DNA of 64,000 nucleotides from Fibrobacterota bacterium (GCA_019509785.1 JAEKLQ010000036.1:6040-70039), one strand, 5' to 3'. Shown: positions 16,876 to 26,602, counted from the stretch's first letter. Program-made: numbers and translations. The notes: a model not told the origin generated them from the sequence alone.

Positions 16876-17544
16876 ATGGCCGGGTCATTGCAGGGAACGC
16901 ATGTGGTGGTTACGGGAGCCGGCGGCGGCCTGGGCCCCTCGGTGGCGGAGGCCTTCCGCGCGGCGGGCGCCATCGTGCACGCCCCCGCGCGCGCCGAGCT
17001 GGATCTGCTCGACGAAGCCGCGGTGGCCAAATACTACGCGGCGCTACCCGCCCTATGGGCTTCGGTGCACGTGGCCGGGGGATTCTCCATGGCGCCCGTG
17101 ACGGAAACCTCCCTGGACGATTTCATGGCCCAATGGCGCATCAATACGGTCACCACCTTCCTCGCCTGCCGCGAGGCGGTAAGACGGATGCGCGCGGGCG
17201 CCCTGGTTCCGGGCCCTAACGGCCCCGCCGTCGGGCAGGCCGGCGGCCGCATCGTGAACGTGGCCGCTCGGGCCGCGATCGATCATCCCGGCGGCAAGAT
17301 CGCCTACGTCTCCGCCAAATCCGCCCTGGCCGGACTTACCCGTTCCCTGGCCGCCGAGTGCCGGGCGGAAGGCATCTTCGCCAACGCGGTCCTGCCCGAC
17401 ACCATCGATACGCCCGCCAATCGGGCCGCCATGCCCGGGGCGGACCATTCCCAATGGACCCGGCCGGAAGCCATCGCTTCCGCCATCCTGTGGCTGGCGT
17501 CCCCCGGGAACGCGACCGTAACCGGAGCGTTACTGCCTGTCTGA
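16876..17544 (+). CDS. SDR family oxidoreductase with a Ser-to-Ala substitution
   Basis: A 222-residue short-chain dehydrogenase/reductase. The Rossmann nucleotide motif is TGAGGGLG (13-20), a HVAGG segment (65-69) takes the place of NNAG, and YxxxK is Y144-VSA-K148. The Ser normally 13 residues before the Tyr is Ala131 (NVAARAAI), as in some dihydropteridine-reductase-like SDRs, so catalysis may be altered. The C-terminus (PSQWTRPEAIASAILWLAS-like region, TVTGALLPV) is normal for the family. GGGAGG lies before the ATG. Substrate unknown. Confidence 0.85.
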   Translation: MAGSLQGTHVVVTGAGGGLGPSVAEAFRAAGAIVHAPARAELDLLDEAAVAKYYAALPALWASVHVAGGFSMAPVTETSLDDFMAQWRINTVTTFLACREAVRRMRAGALVPGPNGPAVGQAGGRIVNVAARAAIDHPGGKIAYVSAKSALAGLTRSLAAECRAEGIFANAVLPDTIDTPANRAAMPGADHSQWTRPEAIASAILWLASPGNATVTGALLPV

Positions 17545-17680
17545 CGCGCGGAATCGGGGATCAGGTCCGTCCCGCCTTCCATTTCCCCGTTTTTTATCCC
17601 GTTCTCCCGCTTGCGCCCCCTACCCGTAAAGTGTTCTTTCGATCTGGAACGATTAGCGACACCTTTTCATCGGAGGCCCC

Positions 17681-18160
17681 ATGCGCAAGAGCTTTACCGC
17701 TTTCGCACGCATTTCCCCTTATCTGATGGTGGCGGCGGCCTGCCTGTCCGCTCCCCGTCTCGCCCATGCCGGAAAAGCCGGCGAAGTCCTCGAGGAGCGA
17801 TACCATGCGGCCTTGAGCCATGTCGCGCAGGAAGTGAAAGGAGCGCCGGATCCGGCCGAAAAACGCCGCATCCTGGCCGGATTCTTCCAACATATGGAAG
17901 AGGGCCTGCAAAAGGCGGAAACGCTTTCCTCGCTGCCCGAGGGGGATAGGCAATCACTGCACACCGTGCTGGGCAAGTATCTCGCTTACCAGGCCGAACT
18001 CGACGGCTCCCGAGGCTTCGCGCGCGTCGAGGATCGGGAGTTGGACGAATTCGCAGCCTACGTGCGCCAGGATATGGAACAGGCCCCCGTCGGCGGCGGC
18101 GTCTACATCAGCGCGGGAGCGCTGATCGTGATCCTATTGGTCCTGTTGCTGATAACCTGA
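17681..18160 (+). CDS. exported protein with C-terminal membrane anchor
   Basis: Not recognised. A 159-residue protein with a long signal sequence (about 1-30, ending LAHA), a helical charged middle (GEVLEERYHAALSHVAQEVK, FFQHMEEGLQKAETLSSLPE) and a C-terminal hydrophobic helix (YISAGALIVILLVLLLIT) that reaches the last residue and would anchor it in the inner membrane. The next gene begins one base after its stop codon, so the two are almost certainly co-translated. Its partner is a lipoprotein with caspase-like motifs. Confidence 0.65.
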   Translation: MRKSFTAFARISPYLMVAAACLSAPRLAHAGKAGEVLEERYHAALSHVAQEVKGAPDPAEKRRILAGFFQHMEEGLQKAETLSSLPEGDRQSLHTVLGKYLAYQAELDGSRGFARVEDRELDEFAAYVRQDMEQAPVGGGVYISAGALIVILLVLLLIT

Positions 18161-18161
18161 A

Positions 18162-19403
18162 ATGGAAAAGCGATCGGCCCGCTTATGGGCCTGGGCGGCG
18201 GCTTTGGCCGCCTTGGCCGCCTTGGCCGCCGGGCTGGAGGGCTGCGCTTCATCCCGCCTCCCTCCCCAATCGCAAACGGCCGCCGCGGACATCGCGGCGC
18301 CCGGCCTCGCGCAAGGGCCCGCCGACTCGTCCTTGCGCTATCAAATCATCTACGTGATCCACGGCGACGGCGGCTATGTCTGGTACGACGATGCCGGCGC
18401 GAGGCACGAGGCCGATCGCGAGGCGCTGGCCCAGGCCCGCGAGACCGCCGAGAACGCTTCCGCCGCCGAGGTCTTCATCTTCCATCAACGCCCGACGCGC
18501 TTCTTGCGAATCTTCCCCGGTTCGGACGGAACCTTGTGGCAATACCGTAAGGGCCGCCTGGTCCGCCGGCTCCCCTATAGCCGCAACCGCGAATATGATC
18601 CCGCCGCCCGGCCCGAGGATCCTTCCCGCGGCGAAGACGATCTAGCCGCCGAGGCCGGTCTCTTCGCCCGCTTCTCGGCCCTGCCCGCTCCCCGCCGCTG
18701 CGGGGCGCCCGCGGCGGCCGGGCCCGTGCGCGTCTTCTGCTACTTCGGGCACGGCATCCCCGTAACCGGCAAGGTACCCTACTTCCGCTCCCGCCCCGAT
18801 GTGGCCTTCTCCCTGGCGGGATTCTCCCGCGGCTTGGTCCGTTTCGGGGGGCCGGCCTGCCCGCCCGCCAAACCCTTCGCCTTGGTCGTACTCTCCGCCT
18901 GCCATGGCGGCACGCCGGAAGCCACCATGGCCGTGGCGCCCTTCGCCGATTGGATCCTCGCCTCGCCGGGGGAATTGCACCTCTCTTACCTGGATACGCG
19001 GGCCCTGGCCCGGGCGTCGCAGGAGAATCCCGTTCCCTCGCAGGAGAATCCCGTTTCCTTCGAGGCCGGGCAAGGCGGGGCATGGGGCCGTACCATCGCC
19101 ATGGAATCCTTCGCGCGCCTGGAGGCCTCGGTCCGCACCGGCGTTACCATCTCCCTCTACGAAACGGGGAAAGCGGAAACCTATCTGAAGGAGCATCGTG
19201 TCGCCTGGGGCGGTCCCGCGCTTTTCGCCGAGCCCACCGAATACCGCGATTGCGGGGAGAATACCGAGTTCGGTGCCGGAGGCGAAGCCGCGGGCGCGAT
19301 GGTCTTCTACCAGCCCCCCCGTTTCGGCATCGACCGGAACAAGAGCGGGCATTCCGGCTGGGAATGCCCCGTCTCGGAACCGCGCCGGGCCGAAGCCCCT
19401 TAG
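18162..19403 (+). CDS. lipoprotein with caspase/clostripain-like (clan CD) motifs
   Basis: A 413-residue lipoprotein (lipobox LEGC, Cys28). Two motifs have the order and setting of a clan CD cysteine peptidase: FCYFGHGI, with possible catalytic His197 after a hydrophobic strand, and FALVVLSACHGGTPE, with possible Cys247 at the end of another strand. Caspases, clostripain and CHAT domains all place HG and AC motifs this way. YQIIYVIHGDGGYVWYDD near residue 60 would be an early strand of the fold. A 21-base tandem duplication at 19017-19058 encodes two SQENPV units. It starts one base after the preceding gene. Fold assignment is motif-based; peptidase activity and substrate are unproven. Confidence 0.6.
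   Translation: MEKRSARLWAWAAALAALAALAAGLEGCASSRLPPQSQTAAADIAAPGLAQGPADSSLRYQIIYVIHGDGGYVWYDDAGARHEADREALAQARETAENASAAEVFIFHQRPTRFLRIFPGSDGTLWQYRKGRLVRRLPYSRNREYDPAARPEDPSRGEDDLAAEAGLFARFSALPAPRRCGAPAAAGPVRVFCYFGHGIPVTGKVPYFRSRPDVAFSLAGFSRGLVRFGGPACPPAKPFALVVLSACHGGTPEATMAVAPFADWILASPGELHLSYLDTRALARASQENPVPSQENPVSFEAGQGGAWGRTIAMESFARLEASVRTGVTISLYETGKAETYLKEHRVAWGGPALFAEPTEYRDCGENTEFGAGGEAAGAMVFYQPPRFGIDRNKSGHSGWECPVSEPRRAEAP
19017..19058 (+). repeat. two tandem 21-base units within the lipoprotein gene
   Basis: Units at 19017-19037 and 19038-19058 differ at one base and encode SQENPVP and SQENPVS. The repeat keeps the reading frame and looks like a recent slippage duplication in a surface-loop region. 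Confidence 0.9.
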
Positions 19404-19441
19404 CGATCCGGCTGCCTCTCACGATCGATGCCCGCCGGCGT

Positions 19442-21103
19442 TCAAGCCGGCCGGTGCCGCCGCTTATCTCCCGTCAGGATATTGAGGATCTGTACCAATC
19501 CTCCCACGCAGGCGCCCAGGAACAAGAGCACCGCCAGGCCCGGGTAGCCTAACAGCCGGAAAGGCGTGTCCACGCGCATCATCAGGGCCGCGCCGATGAT
19601 CAAGGCCGCCAATACCAGCCCCATGGTGATGCGGTTGGCGATCTTCTGGAGGCCGGTGATCAATTGATCTTCCCCGGGCGTCTCCACGCGCACCCGCAGT
19701 TCGTTGTTGACCGCCATCTCCAAGAGGGAGTTCAGCTTGCCCGGCAACTGTTGCAGGAATTCGTTCGCCTCCAGGGCGGTGTGGAAAATCCGGCCCGGGC
19801 TGATGGCGCGGAGCAGGCGCGATTGCATCAGTTGCGAGGCATAGTCGCGCACGGTCCGGTTGGGATTGAAATCGGGAGCCAGCGCCTTGGCCACGCGATC
19901 CAGCTTGAGCAAGGTCTTTCCCAGCATGGCGAATTGGGGCGGCGGGCTCACGCCGGCTCGCTCCGATACCGTCGCGATGTTCAAGAACAACCGGCCCACC
20001 GCGATGTCCGCGGCCTTGAGGTTGCGGAACTCCGCCACCATGGCGGCCGTGAGGTCCCGCCACTTCACGGGGTCGAAACCTTCCTCGCGGCGGCCAAGGC
20101 GCAGGGCGATCTCCGCGGCGTCCTCGCCGCGCCCTTCGGCGATGGACACCAGCATATTCGCCAATTGGCCCTGCATCCGGGGCGGAAGATAGCCCACCAT
20201 GCCGAAGTCGAGCAAGGCGAGCCGGTTGTCGTCCGTCAGGTACACGTTGCCGGGATGCGGGTCCACGTGCACCAACCCATCCAGCAGGATTTGCTTCATG
20301 AAAGCCTGGTAGAGCTGTTCGGCCAGGCGGGCGCCATCCACGTCCAGGCGCGCCAGGCGGGTGAGCTTGGTGATCTTCCGCCCGGCCAGATACTGCATGG
20401 TCAGCACCCGGCCCGCCGAATAGCTGTGCACCGGCCGCGGGATCAGGATGTCCGGGAATTCCGCCAGGTTGTCGGCCATCAACTCCATGTTGCGGGCTTC
20501 CTGGCGGTAATCCAATTCCCGCAAGAGCGAATTACGCAGCTCCGCCATCTGCTCGCGGAACCGGTAATGCCGGCCCGCCTCGGTATGGCGCTCCAGGAAT
20601 CCCGCCACCTCTTCCAGAACGTCCAGATCCTCCGCTACGATGTGCCGGACATTGGGCCGCTGGATCTTGACGACCACCTCCAGACCGTCATGGGTCTCGG
20701 CGCGGTGGACCTGAGCCAGGGATGCGGCGGCCAGCGGGACGGGGTCGAATGCCCGGAACATCTTTTTGATCCGGCCGCCCAATTCCTCCTCGAGGATGCG
20801 TTCGGCTTCCTCGACGGGGAAAGGCGGCACGCTGTCTTGCAATTCCTCCAGCGACCGGAGGTACGGTTCGGGGATCCAAGTGGATTGGGTGGAGAGTAAT
20901 TGCCCGAGCTTGATGTAAGTGGGGCCGAGCTCTTCCAAATCGCGGGCGAACTCCTCCGGTTTACCCGGTTCGACTTCCCGGGCCCGTTCTTCGGACATGC
21001 CGGGAATGTCCTGATGCATCTTATCCGCGAGATCGGAATGGCCGTATTTCAGGAATAAGCCCGCGATATCCTTATAGCGCTTCAGATGGCTGGCGGTCGG
21101 CAT
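19442..21103 (-). CDS. ABC1/UbiB-family atypical kinase
   Basis: A 553-residue member of the UbiB/AarF/COQ8 family, membrane-associated atypical kinases or ATPases needed in quinone synthesis or lipid homeostasis. All hallmarks are present: KxGQ motif (YIKLGQLLSTQ), Ala-rich loop (AAASLAQVHRA), beta-3 lysine (VVVKIQRP), catalytic loop (VHVDPHPGN) and LLDFGM in the DFG position. The C-terminal two transmembrane helices (ITMGLVLAALIIGAALMM, GYPGLAVLLFLGACVGGLV) match bacterial UbiB. No ubi or men genes lie nearby. ATG 21103 is clear. Confidence 0.92.
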   Translation of the reverse strand: MPTASHLKRYKDIAGLFLKYGHSDLADKMHQDIPGMSEERAREVEPGKPEEFARDLEELGPTYIKLGQLLSTQSTWIPEPYLRSLEELQDSVPPFPVEEAERILEEELGGRIKKMFRAFDPVPLAAASLAQVHRAETHDGLEVVVKIQRPNVRHIVAEDLDVLEEVAGFLERHTEAGRHYRFREQMAELRNSLLRELDYRQEARNMELMADNLAEFPDILIPRPVHSYSAGRVLTMQYLAGRKITKLTRLARLDVDGARLAEQLYQAFMKQILLDGLVHVDPHPGNVYLTDDNRLALLDFGMVGYLPPRMQGQLANMLVSIAEGRGEDAAEIALRLGRREEGFDPVKWRDLTAAMVAEFRNLKAADIAVGRLFLNIATVSERAGVSPPPQFAMLGKTLLKLDRVAKALAPDFNPNRTVRDYASQLMQSRLLRAISPGRIFHTALEANEFLQQLPGKLNSLLEMAVNNELRVRVETPGEDQLITGLQKIANRITMGLVLAALIIGAALMMRVDTPFRLLGYPGLAVLLFLGACVGGLVQILNILTGDKRRHRPA

Positions 21104-21190
21104 GGACTGGAATCCTTTTCAGGCGCGGGGCGCACCTTTAGGGTGAAACTACCTTCCCCCCGGTCCAATTCAAGCGATTCGGGTCTGGCG

Positions 21191-21541
21191 CTATTCGGCC
21201 AACCAGGCTTCGGCGTCCTCGCGGGTGGTCGACATCCGGATTTTTAATCCTCTATTATAGGCCGTGTTTTCAAGGAGGTTACTGATTTGGCCAGGTAAGG
21301 CCAGAACCGCGATCTTCATGCCACCTAGCCGTTTTGCGGCATATTCCCCGACAAAGAACTCGCCAATCCCGCCCAGTTGGATTTCCGCGCTCAGGGCATC
21401 CATGAGGCATTTCCGCACTTCCGGATTCCGGGAACGGGCCTCGGAGATTTGATCGATCAAGCGCAATAGGTCTGCCTGGTTGTACTTTCCGATGCAGGAA
21501 AGTTCCAGTTTATCGCCGGTTTCCGTCAAATCCGTCTCCAT
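21191..21541 (-). CDS. STAS-like hypothetical protein
   Basis: A 116-residue soluble protein with the alternation of strands and helices of a SpoIIAA/STAS-like domain (KLELSCIGKYNQADLLRLID, RKCLMDALSAE, GMKIAVLALPGQISNLLE, LKIRMSTTREDAEAWLAE). The final FxTxEEAxxWL-like ending is common in bacterial STAS-like proteins of unknown role. No phosphorylatable Ser of anti-sigma antagonists can be fixed. ATG 21541 is directly preceded by GGGGAGG with almost no spacer, so the in-frame TTG at 21550 could be used instead. It is divergent from the XRE regulator gene. Confidence 0.6.
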   Translation of the reverse strand: METDLTETGDKLELSCIGKYNQADLLRLIDQISEARSRNPEVRKCLMDALSAEIQLGGIGEFFVGEYAAKRLGGMKIAVLALPGQISNLLENTAYNRGLKIRMSTTREDAEAWLAE

Positions 21542-21719
21542 CCTCCCCAATCCGTTCTATTTACGATACGCCGACTTCAGGAATCCTTGCTATCATGATC
21601 GCGGTTTAATCACCACAAACCCTGGTTTGCCGGGAGATTTCCCCGAGCAATCCACCGTGGTTCCTCTTCCGCTGGTTTGCCAATTTGGCATTCTAGAGGA
21701 AAAGTATAGGTAATGGCGA

Positions 21720-22010
21720 ATGTTCCATCAACGGAACATACGACCGGAATCCCTTCCATACCTTCTTTCAGGGGTTGCATTGCAGAGAAGAGAGATCGTC
21801 GCGGAAAATATCAGGCGCATACTCCAACGCAGGATCAAACTGGGGGAATTCTCCAGTATTGAGCATTTTGCCAGCTCTACCGGGGTGCCGAAATCCCTGC
21901 TCAGCCGCATCTTGAACCTCAAGGCGGATCCGAAACTGAGCTCTTTGGACAAGATCGCCAGCGCGTTGGAAGTGCCGGTAGAGGATCTGCTGCGGGAGAA
22001 AGCCCGCTAG
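21720..22010 (+). CDS. XRE-family helix-turn-helix regulator
   Basis: A 96-residue DNA-binding protein with a lambda-Cro/CI-type HTH: IRRILQRRIKLGEFSSIEHF, then ASSTGVPKSLLSRILNLKADPKLSSLDKIASALEVPVEDLL. STGVPKSLLSRIL is the recognition-helix region. The first 20 residues (MFHQRNIRPESLPYLLSGV) are outside the domain; translation could also begin at the TTG near 21780, just before QRREIVAENI. It is a single-domain regulator of unknown targets, between divergent STAS-like and convergent helicase genes. Confidence 0.75.
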   Translation: MFHQRNIRPESLPYLLSGVALQRREIVAENIRRILQRRIKLGEFSSIEHFASSTGVPKSLLSRILNLKADPKLSSLDKIASALEVPVEDLLREKAR

Positions 22011-22062
22011 CTTCGGCGGTTGGACCATCTGCCGCTACAGGGAAACCCGGGTAGCGGAGATG

Positions 22063-24663
22063 TTACTCCGGCCCGAAACTTTCCAGCTTCAGGATGGGCG
22101 CTCCGGCGTTCCTGGAAGCGGCCAGATCCACGCCGAAAACCGCCGCCCAATCGTTGCGGCCTTCCGCATCCTGTAGGGCTTGAGCTACGCTCCAGAAGCC
22201 CGCGCCGGCTGAAGCATCCACCCGGGTATGTCGGGCCGCTCGACCTTCGGGATCGAGACGGAACATGCCGTGCTCCGAACGATAGGTCTCCAAGGCCTTG
22301 CGTAAAGAGTCGGCGGTCCAAGGAGCTCCCGCTCCTTGAGCGCCCGCTTCAGGAGCCCCTTCCGACAGGGATTCCAATGCGCCCGCGTAGTCGAGGCGGG
22401 CCAGGCTGGACAAGAAGCTGAGGACGCGCGCGCGGATGGATGCGGTGAAGGTCGCGGTATCGGCGGTGACGTCTCTGGCCGCGGCCCGGGCGGCCTCTTC
22501 GGCGCCCGGGGGCTTGGGCTCTCCGCGCTCGCCGGAGATATAAGCCGGATCGCGCATGCGCTCCCATTCGTCCAGCAGGCTGGAATCGATGCGCCGCACC
22601 AGATCCCCGAAATAAACCTCCATCTCGCGGATGGCTTCGGTCTTGGCCGCGGCGGGAAGCGTATTGGCCAAAACCTTGTAGACGCCGTTCAGATGCCGGA
22701 GCAGTAAGCCTTCGGAGCGCTCGAGTCCGTAGCGTTTCACGTAACCGGAGAAGGTGTAGTAGCCTTCGAGCATCTCGCGCGCGATGGACTTGGGCCGGAT
22801 GTTTTCGCCGCCCACCCAGGGGTGCTTTTCGGCGAAGGCGTTGAAGTTCGCGTAGACGAACTCGCGCAGGGGCTTGGGGTACTCCATGGCGTCCAACTCT
22901 TGCACGCGCTGATCGAACTCGACCCCTTGGGCCTTCAGCTCGGCCATGCGTTCGGTCTTGAGCATATCGAGCTGCTTGCGCAGGATGAGATCGGGATTCT
23001 CCAGGATGGATTCGGCCAAGGTGAGCACGTCCAGCGGATACTCCGGCGCTTCCGCGTCCAGCAGGGGCAGGGTGTCGATGAGGAAAAGCGAGAGGGACTG
23101 ATCGAGGGAGAAGTTGTCCTGCAAGTCCACGTTGACGCGCAGCCTGGCCCAAGGAGCGTGGCGTTCGGCGATGGGAACGATCGCGACGATCTTGCGATCG
23201 ACCAGGGCGCGGAAGAGCTGGAAGGCCCGCGCTTTGTGGGCCGCCTTGTCCTTGGGCGTTTCATGGCTGCTGGCGATGATCGCGCGCAAGGCGCGGCAAC
23301 CGTCTTCGCCGGGGCGCGAGAGCACGTTCAGGAGCATCCCGTGGGATACCTGGAAACGGGAGACCAGGCGCTCGGGCTGGGCGGTGATCATGCGCTCGAA
23401 GATGGCCTTGTCCCAAGGCACGTAGCCTTTTTCGGGCGGCTGCCGCTTCACGAACTTGCGCCCGCTCTGCGCGCTCTTGGCCGCCAGCTTGAGGTTCTCG
23501 ACCACGTGCTCGGGCGCCTGCGCGCCCACGAAGCCGACGTTGTCGAACCCCTTGCGCCCCGCGCGTCCGGAGATCTGGTGGAAGTCCCGCGCGGTGAGCA
23601 GAGCCGTCTTGTCTCCCGAGTATTTGCAGAGTTGGGTGAATAGCACGGTGCGGATGGGCACGTTCACGCCCACGCCCAGGGTATCGGTGCCGCAGATGAC
23701 CTTGAGCAGGCTCTGCTGCGCCAGCTTCTCGACCAGGATGCGGTACTTGGGCAAAAGGCCCGCATGATGCAGTCCGATGCCCTGGCGCAGCCAGCGCTTG
23801 AGATCGGGGCCGTACGGGCTGGAGAAACGGAAGCCCTCCAGCGCCGCGGCCAGCGCGGCCTTTTCCTCCTTGGTACAGAGATCGAGGCTGGTGAAGCTTT
23901 GCGCGTTCTTAGCCGCGTCGGCCTGGGTGAAATGCACCACGTAGACGGGAGCCTTGCCTTCATTGGCGAAGCGCAACACGGTCTCGGGCAGGGCGCTCTC
24001 GCACCACTGGAAATGCAGGGGCACCGGCCGGTCCTGGGATCGGACGGCCACCGTGGGTCGGCCGGTGAGGTCGGTGAGCGCCTTTTCGAAGAAGGCGGTG
24101 TCCCCCAGGGTGGCGGACATGAGGAGGAAGCGGGCGCGCTTCAGGATCAGCAAAGGCGTTTGCCATGCCACCCCACGGTCGCGATCGGAATAGTAATGGA
24201 ATTCGTCCATGACCACGTCGGCCATGGGGCAGGCTTCGCCTTCGGAGAGGGCCATATTGGCGAGGATCTCGGCGGTGCAGCATAGGATGGGCGCGTCCCG
24301 GTTGACGGTGGCGTCGCCGGTGGAGAGCCCTACGTTCTCGGGCCCGAACTCCTTGCAGAGGGCGAGCCACTTCTCGTTGACCAGGGCCTTGATGGGGCAG
24401 GTATAGACGGAACGGCGCCCTTGGGCCAGGGCCTGGAAATGCAGGACGGAAGCCACCAGGGACTTGCCCGACCCGGTCGGGGTGTTGAGGATGACGTTCT
24501 TGCCTTCGAAGAGCTCGAGCACGGCGGCCTCTTGGGCCGGGTACAGGGTGAGGCCCTTGAGCCGGGCCCAATCGAGAAAGGATTCCAGGAGGAAGCCGGT
24601 ATCGGCCCGGTATTCGGGGGAAAGGGAGGTAAGGATATCGCGGAAGGTGGGGGCCAGTGGCAT
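22063..24663 (-). CDS. Ski2-like DEAD/DEAH-box helicase with DUF3516-like C-terminus
   Basis: An 866-residue superfamily 2 helicase, close in layout to the Ski2/Mtr4-like bacterial RNA helicases. Motifs: Walker A PTGSGKS (62-68), [10 protein letters not shown] (Ia), Walker B DEFH (153-156), SAT (183-185), and motif [13 protein letters not shown]. The long C-terminal half, rich in Leu and Arg and containing [24 protein letters not shown], matches the DUF3516 region found in this group. It probably unwinds structured RNA in turnover or ribosome-related work; no partner exonuclease lies nearby. The ATG at 24663 starts the conserved region. Confidence 0.88.
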   Translation of the reverse strand: MPLAPTFRDILTSLSPEYRADTGFLLESFLDWARLKGLTLYPAQEAAVLELFEGKNVILNTPTGSGKSLVASVLHFQALAQGRRSVYTCPIKALVNEKWLALCKEFGPENVGLSTGDATVNRDAPILCCTAEILANMALSEGEACPMADVVMDEFHYYSDRDRGVAWQTPLLILKRARFLLMSATLGDTAFFEKALTDLTGRPTVAVRSQDRPVPLHFQWCESALPETVLRFANEGKAPVYVVHFTQADAAKNAQSFTSLDLCTKEEKAALAAALEGFRFSSPYGPDLKRWLRQGIGLHHAGLLPKYRILVEKLAQQSLLKVICGTDTLGVGVNVPIRTVLFTQLCKYSGDKTALLTARDFHQISGRAGRKGFDNVGFVGAQAPEHVVENLKLAAKSAQSGRKFVKRQPPEKGYVPWDKAIFERMITAQPERLVSRFQVSHGMLLNVLSRPGEDGCRALRAIIASSHETPKDKAAHKARAFQLFRALVDRKIVAIVPIAERHAPWARLRVNVDLQDNFSLDQSLSLFLIDTLPLLDAEAPEYPLDVLTLAESILENPDLILRKQLDMLKTERMAELKAQGVEFDQRVQELDAMEYPKPLREFVYANFNAFAEKHPWVGGENIRPKSIAREMLEGYYTFSGYVKRYGLERSEGLLLRHLNGVYKVLANTLPAAAKTEAIREMEVYFGDLVRRIDSSLLDEWERMRDPAYISGERGEPKPPGAEEAARAAARDVTADTATFTASIRARVLSFLSSLARLDYAGALESLSEGAPEAGAQGAGAPWTADSLRKALETYRSEHGMFRLDPEGRAARHTRVDASAGAGFWSVAQALQDAEGRNDWAAVFGVDLAASRNAGAPILKLESFGPE

Positions 24664-24748
24664 CGGGGCAAAGATAGGTCACCATTCGATCTGTTCCCAT
24701 TAAAGGCGCGAAAGGGGTCAGAACTGGCGTTGGAAAATCATCCCTGTC

Positions 24749-24791
24749 CTCCTATCATTTCCGCTTCCAAATCGATTCCTGATGATAGGAG
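24749..24791. promoter_or_regulatory. 10-base inverted repeat before the GmrSD-like gene
   Basis: CTCCTATCAT (24749-24758) and ATGATAGGAG (24782-24791) form a perfect inverted repeat with a 23-base spacer, ending 32 bases before the ATG of the restriction gene. The position suits an operator or an RNA leader structure. No regulator is identified. Confidence 0.45.
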
Positions 24792-24823
24792 CCGACCTGT
24801 AACCAGATGGGATTGAACGGACG

Positions 24824-26602
24824 ATGAGCGCCCAGAGTATTCAAAGCCAAGACATAAGCATCGCGGACGTATTCCAAGGATTTTATTCGGTTCCCGAATA
24901 TCAGCGCGAATTTGTTTGGCAGTCGGAGCAGGTGGAACTGCTACTCTCCGACATACACGGCGAAATGAGCGGCTCGAATCCGGAATCGGCGGCCGAGTAT
25001 TTCATCGGAAGTATCGTCGTCTGCCCGGGAAAAGATGGCGTTCTCGATTTAATCGACGGGCAACAGCGTATGACCACCATTTTCCTGGCGCTCTGCGCAA
25101 TCCGCGATCGGATCAAGGAGTTGGGAGGAATGCCTCCGGGGGCCTTGGGCGCGCAAATCTCCACGACCTCCAGCGATGATCGCGGCCGCGACGTTTTCCG
25201 TGACCGCCTTGTCCTGCAGTACGAGGACAGCGGTACCGTCTTATTGGGAATCGCAAGGGAAATGGGCGAATCCGCGAATGGAGTCGTTACCCGTTCGATC
25301 GAAAACATCAAGAACGCCTACGCAACAATCAAGAGCTTCCTTGCTCAACAATTCGGATCGGAGACGGATGAGATTCGGCGATTCTACGGGTATTTTACCA
25401 AGAAGGTGAAGCTGATCCGCATCCAGACCGAGGATGTTGCCAAGGCGCTCAAGATATTCGAAACGATAAATGATCGCGGGGTAGGCCTCGATTCGATGGA
25501 CCTGCTCAAAAACCTGCTGTTCATGAAAACCGTCCGGAAAGAGTTCGAAGCGCTTGGAAAAGTATGGAAGGAACTCCAGGACACGATCCACGACGCGCAT
25601 GAAAAACCGCTCCGCTTTCTGCGGTATTTCATTTTCAGCCGCTTCAGCGTGGAAGCCCTGAAAGAGGATGAAACCTACGGTTGGTTATCTAAAAACCAGA
25701 AGCTATGCGGATACGAAGAGCATCCGGTGGCATTTGCCAAGGAGTTGCTGGACGCTGCGAAGGCATATGCGGGCTTCATGAAGGGGCGGGATCCCTCGGG
25801 GAGAGAACGCCCGGAATTGCAAAGCCTCCAATTCCTCGGGGGAAGCGCTGCCAGGCAACATCTCGTATTGCTCTTAGCCGGGCGACACCTTCCGGAAGGA
25901 CTGCTTAGAATTCTGATTAAAGAAGTGGAAAACCTGTTTTTCATCTACGTCGTAAGCCGGGAGAACACCCGTGATTTTGAACGCAATTTCGCGAAATGGG
26001 CTCCCGAATTGAGAGCGGTCAAAACGGAAGAGGACTTACGCGATTTCCTGCGGCTCCGCATAGAGCCTTCAAAAGCCGCCTTATCTGACCGTTTCGATGA
26101 TGCATTTAAGCGTATGTCGTCCGGGGACCTCCAGATTTTCCGCCTGCGGTATATTCTCGCGAAGCTCAACCAGTACATCGAGATGAAGGCGTATGGCGAG
26201 ACGGAGAGGACGAGTTGGTTGAGGGACTACACCGATAGCGAATTCCAGATCGAACATATCCAACCCATCAATCCGTCCTCGGAAGCCGTCGAAGAATTCG
26301 GAGTTCCGGCCGACCCCGGAATAATCAATCGCCTGGGCAACTTGGTCCTCGTGGAAAGATCCATCAACGGATCATTGGGGAACAAGCCTTTTTCGAAAAA
26401 ACGCCCGGTCTACACCCAATCCAAAATCCTATTCGTACACGCCATCTCGGACCGTCCGAAAATCGGATCGAATACCAGCGTCGATCGCGCAGTACGCGAA
26501 TTGGAGTACTTCTCCGATTGGAACGAAACCTCCGTCCTTTCCCGCCAGGCGTTGATTGGGAGATTAGCCCGCGAGATTTGGGGCCTAGCCTCCCCGGCGT
26601 AA
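24824..26602 (+). CDS. GmrSD-like (DUF262/DUF1524) type IV restriction protein
   Basis: A 592-residue single-chain member of the DUF262-DUF1524 family, which includes the GmrSD and BrxU defence nucleases acting on modified phage DNA. The N-terminal ParB-like NTPase domain shows PEYQREFVW (24-32), YFIGSIVV (59-66) and LIDGQQRMTTI (76-86). The C-terminal HNH-type nuclease has FQIEHIQPINPSS with His478, then NRLGNLVLVERSINGSLGNK. Base and codon use is clearly less GC-rich than in the flanking genes, which points to horizontal gain. It stands alone, with no methylase or other defence gene beside it. The substrate modification cannot be predicted. Confidence 0.88.
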   Translation: MSAQSIQSQDISIADVFQGFYSVPEYQREFVWQSEQVELLLSDIHGEMSGSNPESAAEYFIGSIVVCPGKDGVLDLIDGQQRMTTIFLALCAIRDRIKELGGMPPGALGAQISTTSSDDRGRDVFRDRLVLQYEDSGTVLLGIAREMGESANGVVTRSIENIKNAYATIKSFLAQQFGSETDEIRRFYGYFTKKVKLIRIQTEDVAKALKIFETINDRGVGLDSMDLLKNLLFMKTVRKEFEALGKVWKELQDTIHDAHEKPLRFLRYFIFSRFSVEALKEDETYGWLSKNQKLCGYEEHPVAFAKELLDAAKAYAGFMKGRDPSGRERPELQSLQFLGGSAARQHLVLLLAGRHLPEGLLRILIKEVENLFFIYVVSRENTRDFERNFAKWAPELRAVKTEEDLRDFLRLRIEPSKAALSDRFDDAFKRMSSGDLQIFRLRYILAKLNQYIEMKAYGETERTSWLRDYTDSEFQIEHIQPINPSSEAVEEFGVPADPGIINRLGNLVLVERSINGSLGNKPFSKKRPVYTQSKILFVHAISDRPKIGSNTSVDRAVRELEYFSDWNETSVLSRQALIGRLAREIWGLASPA

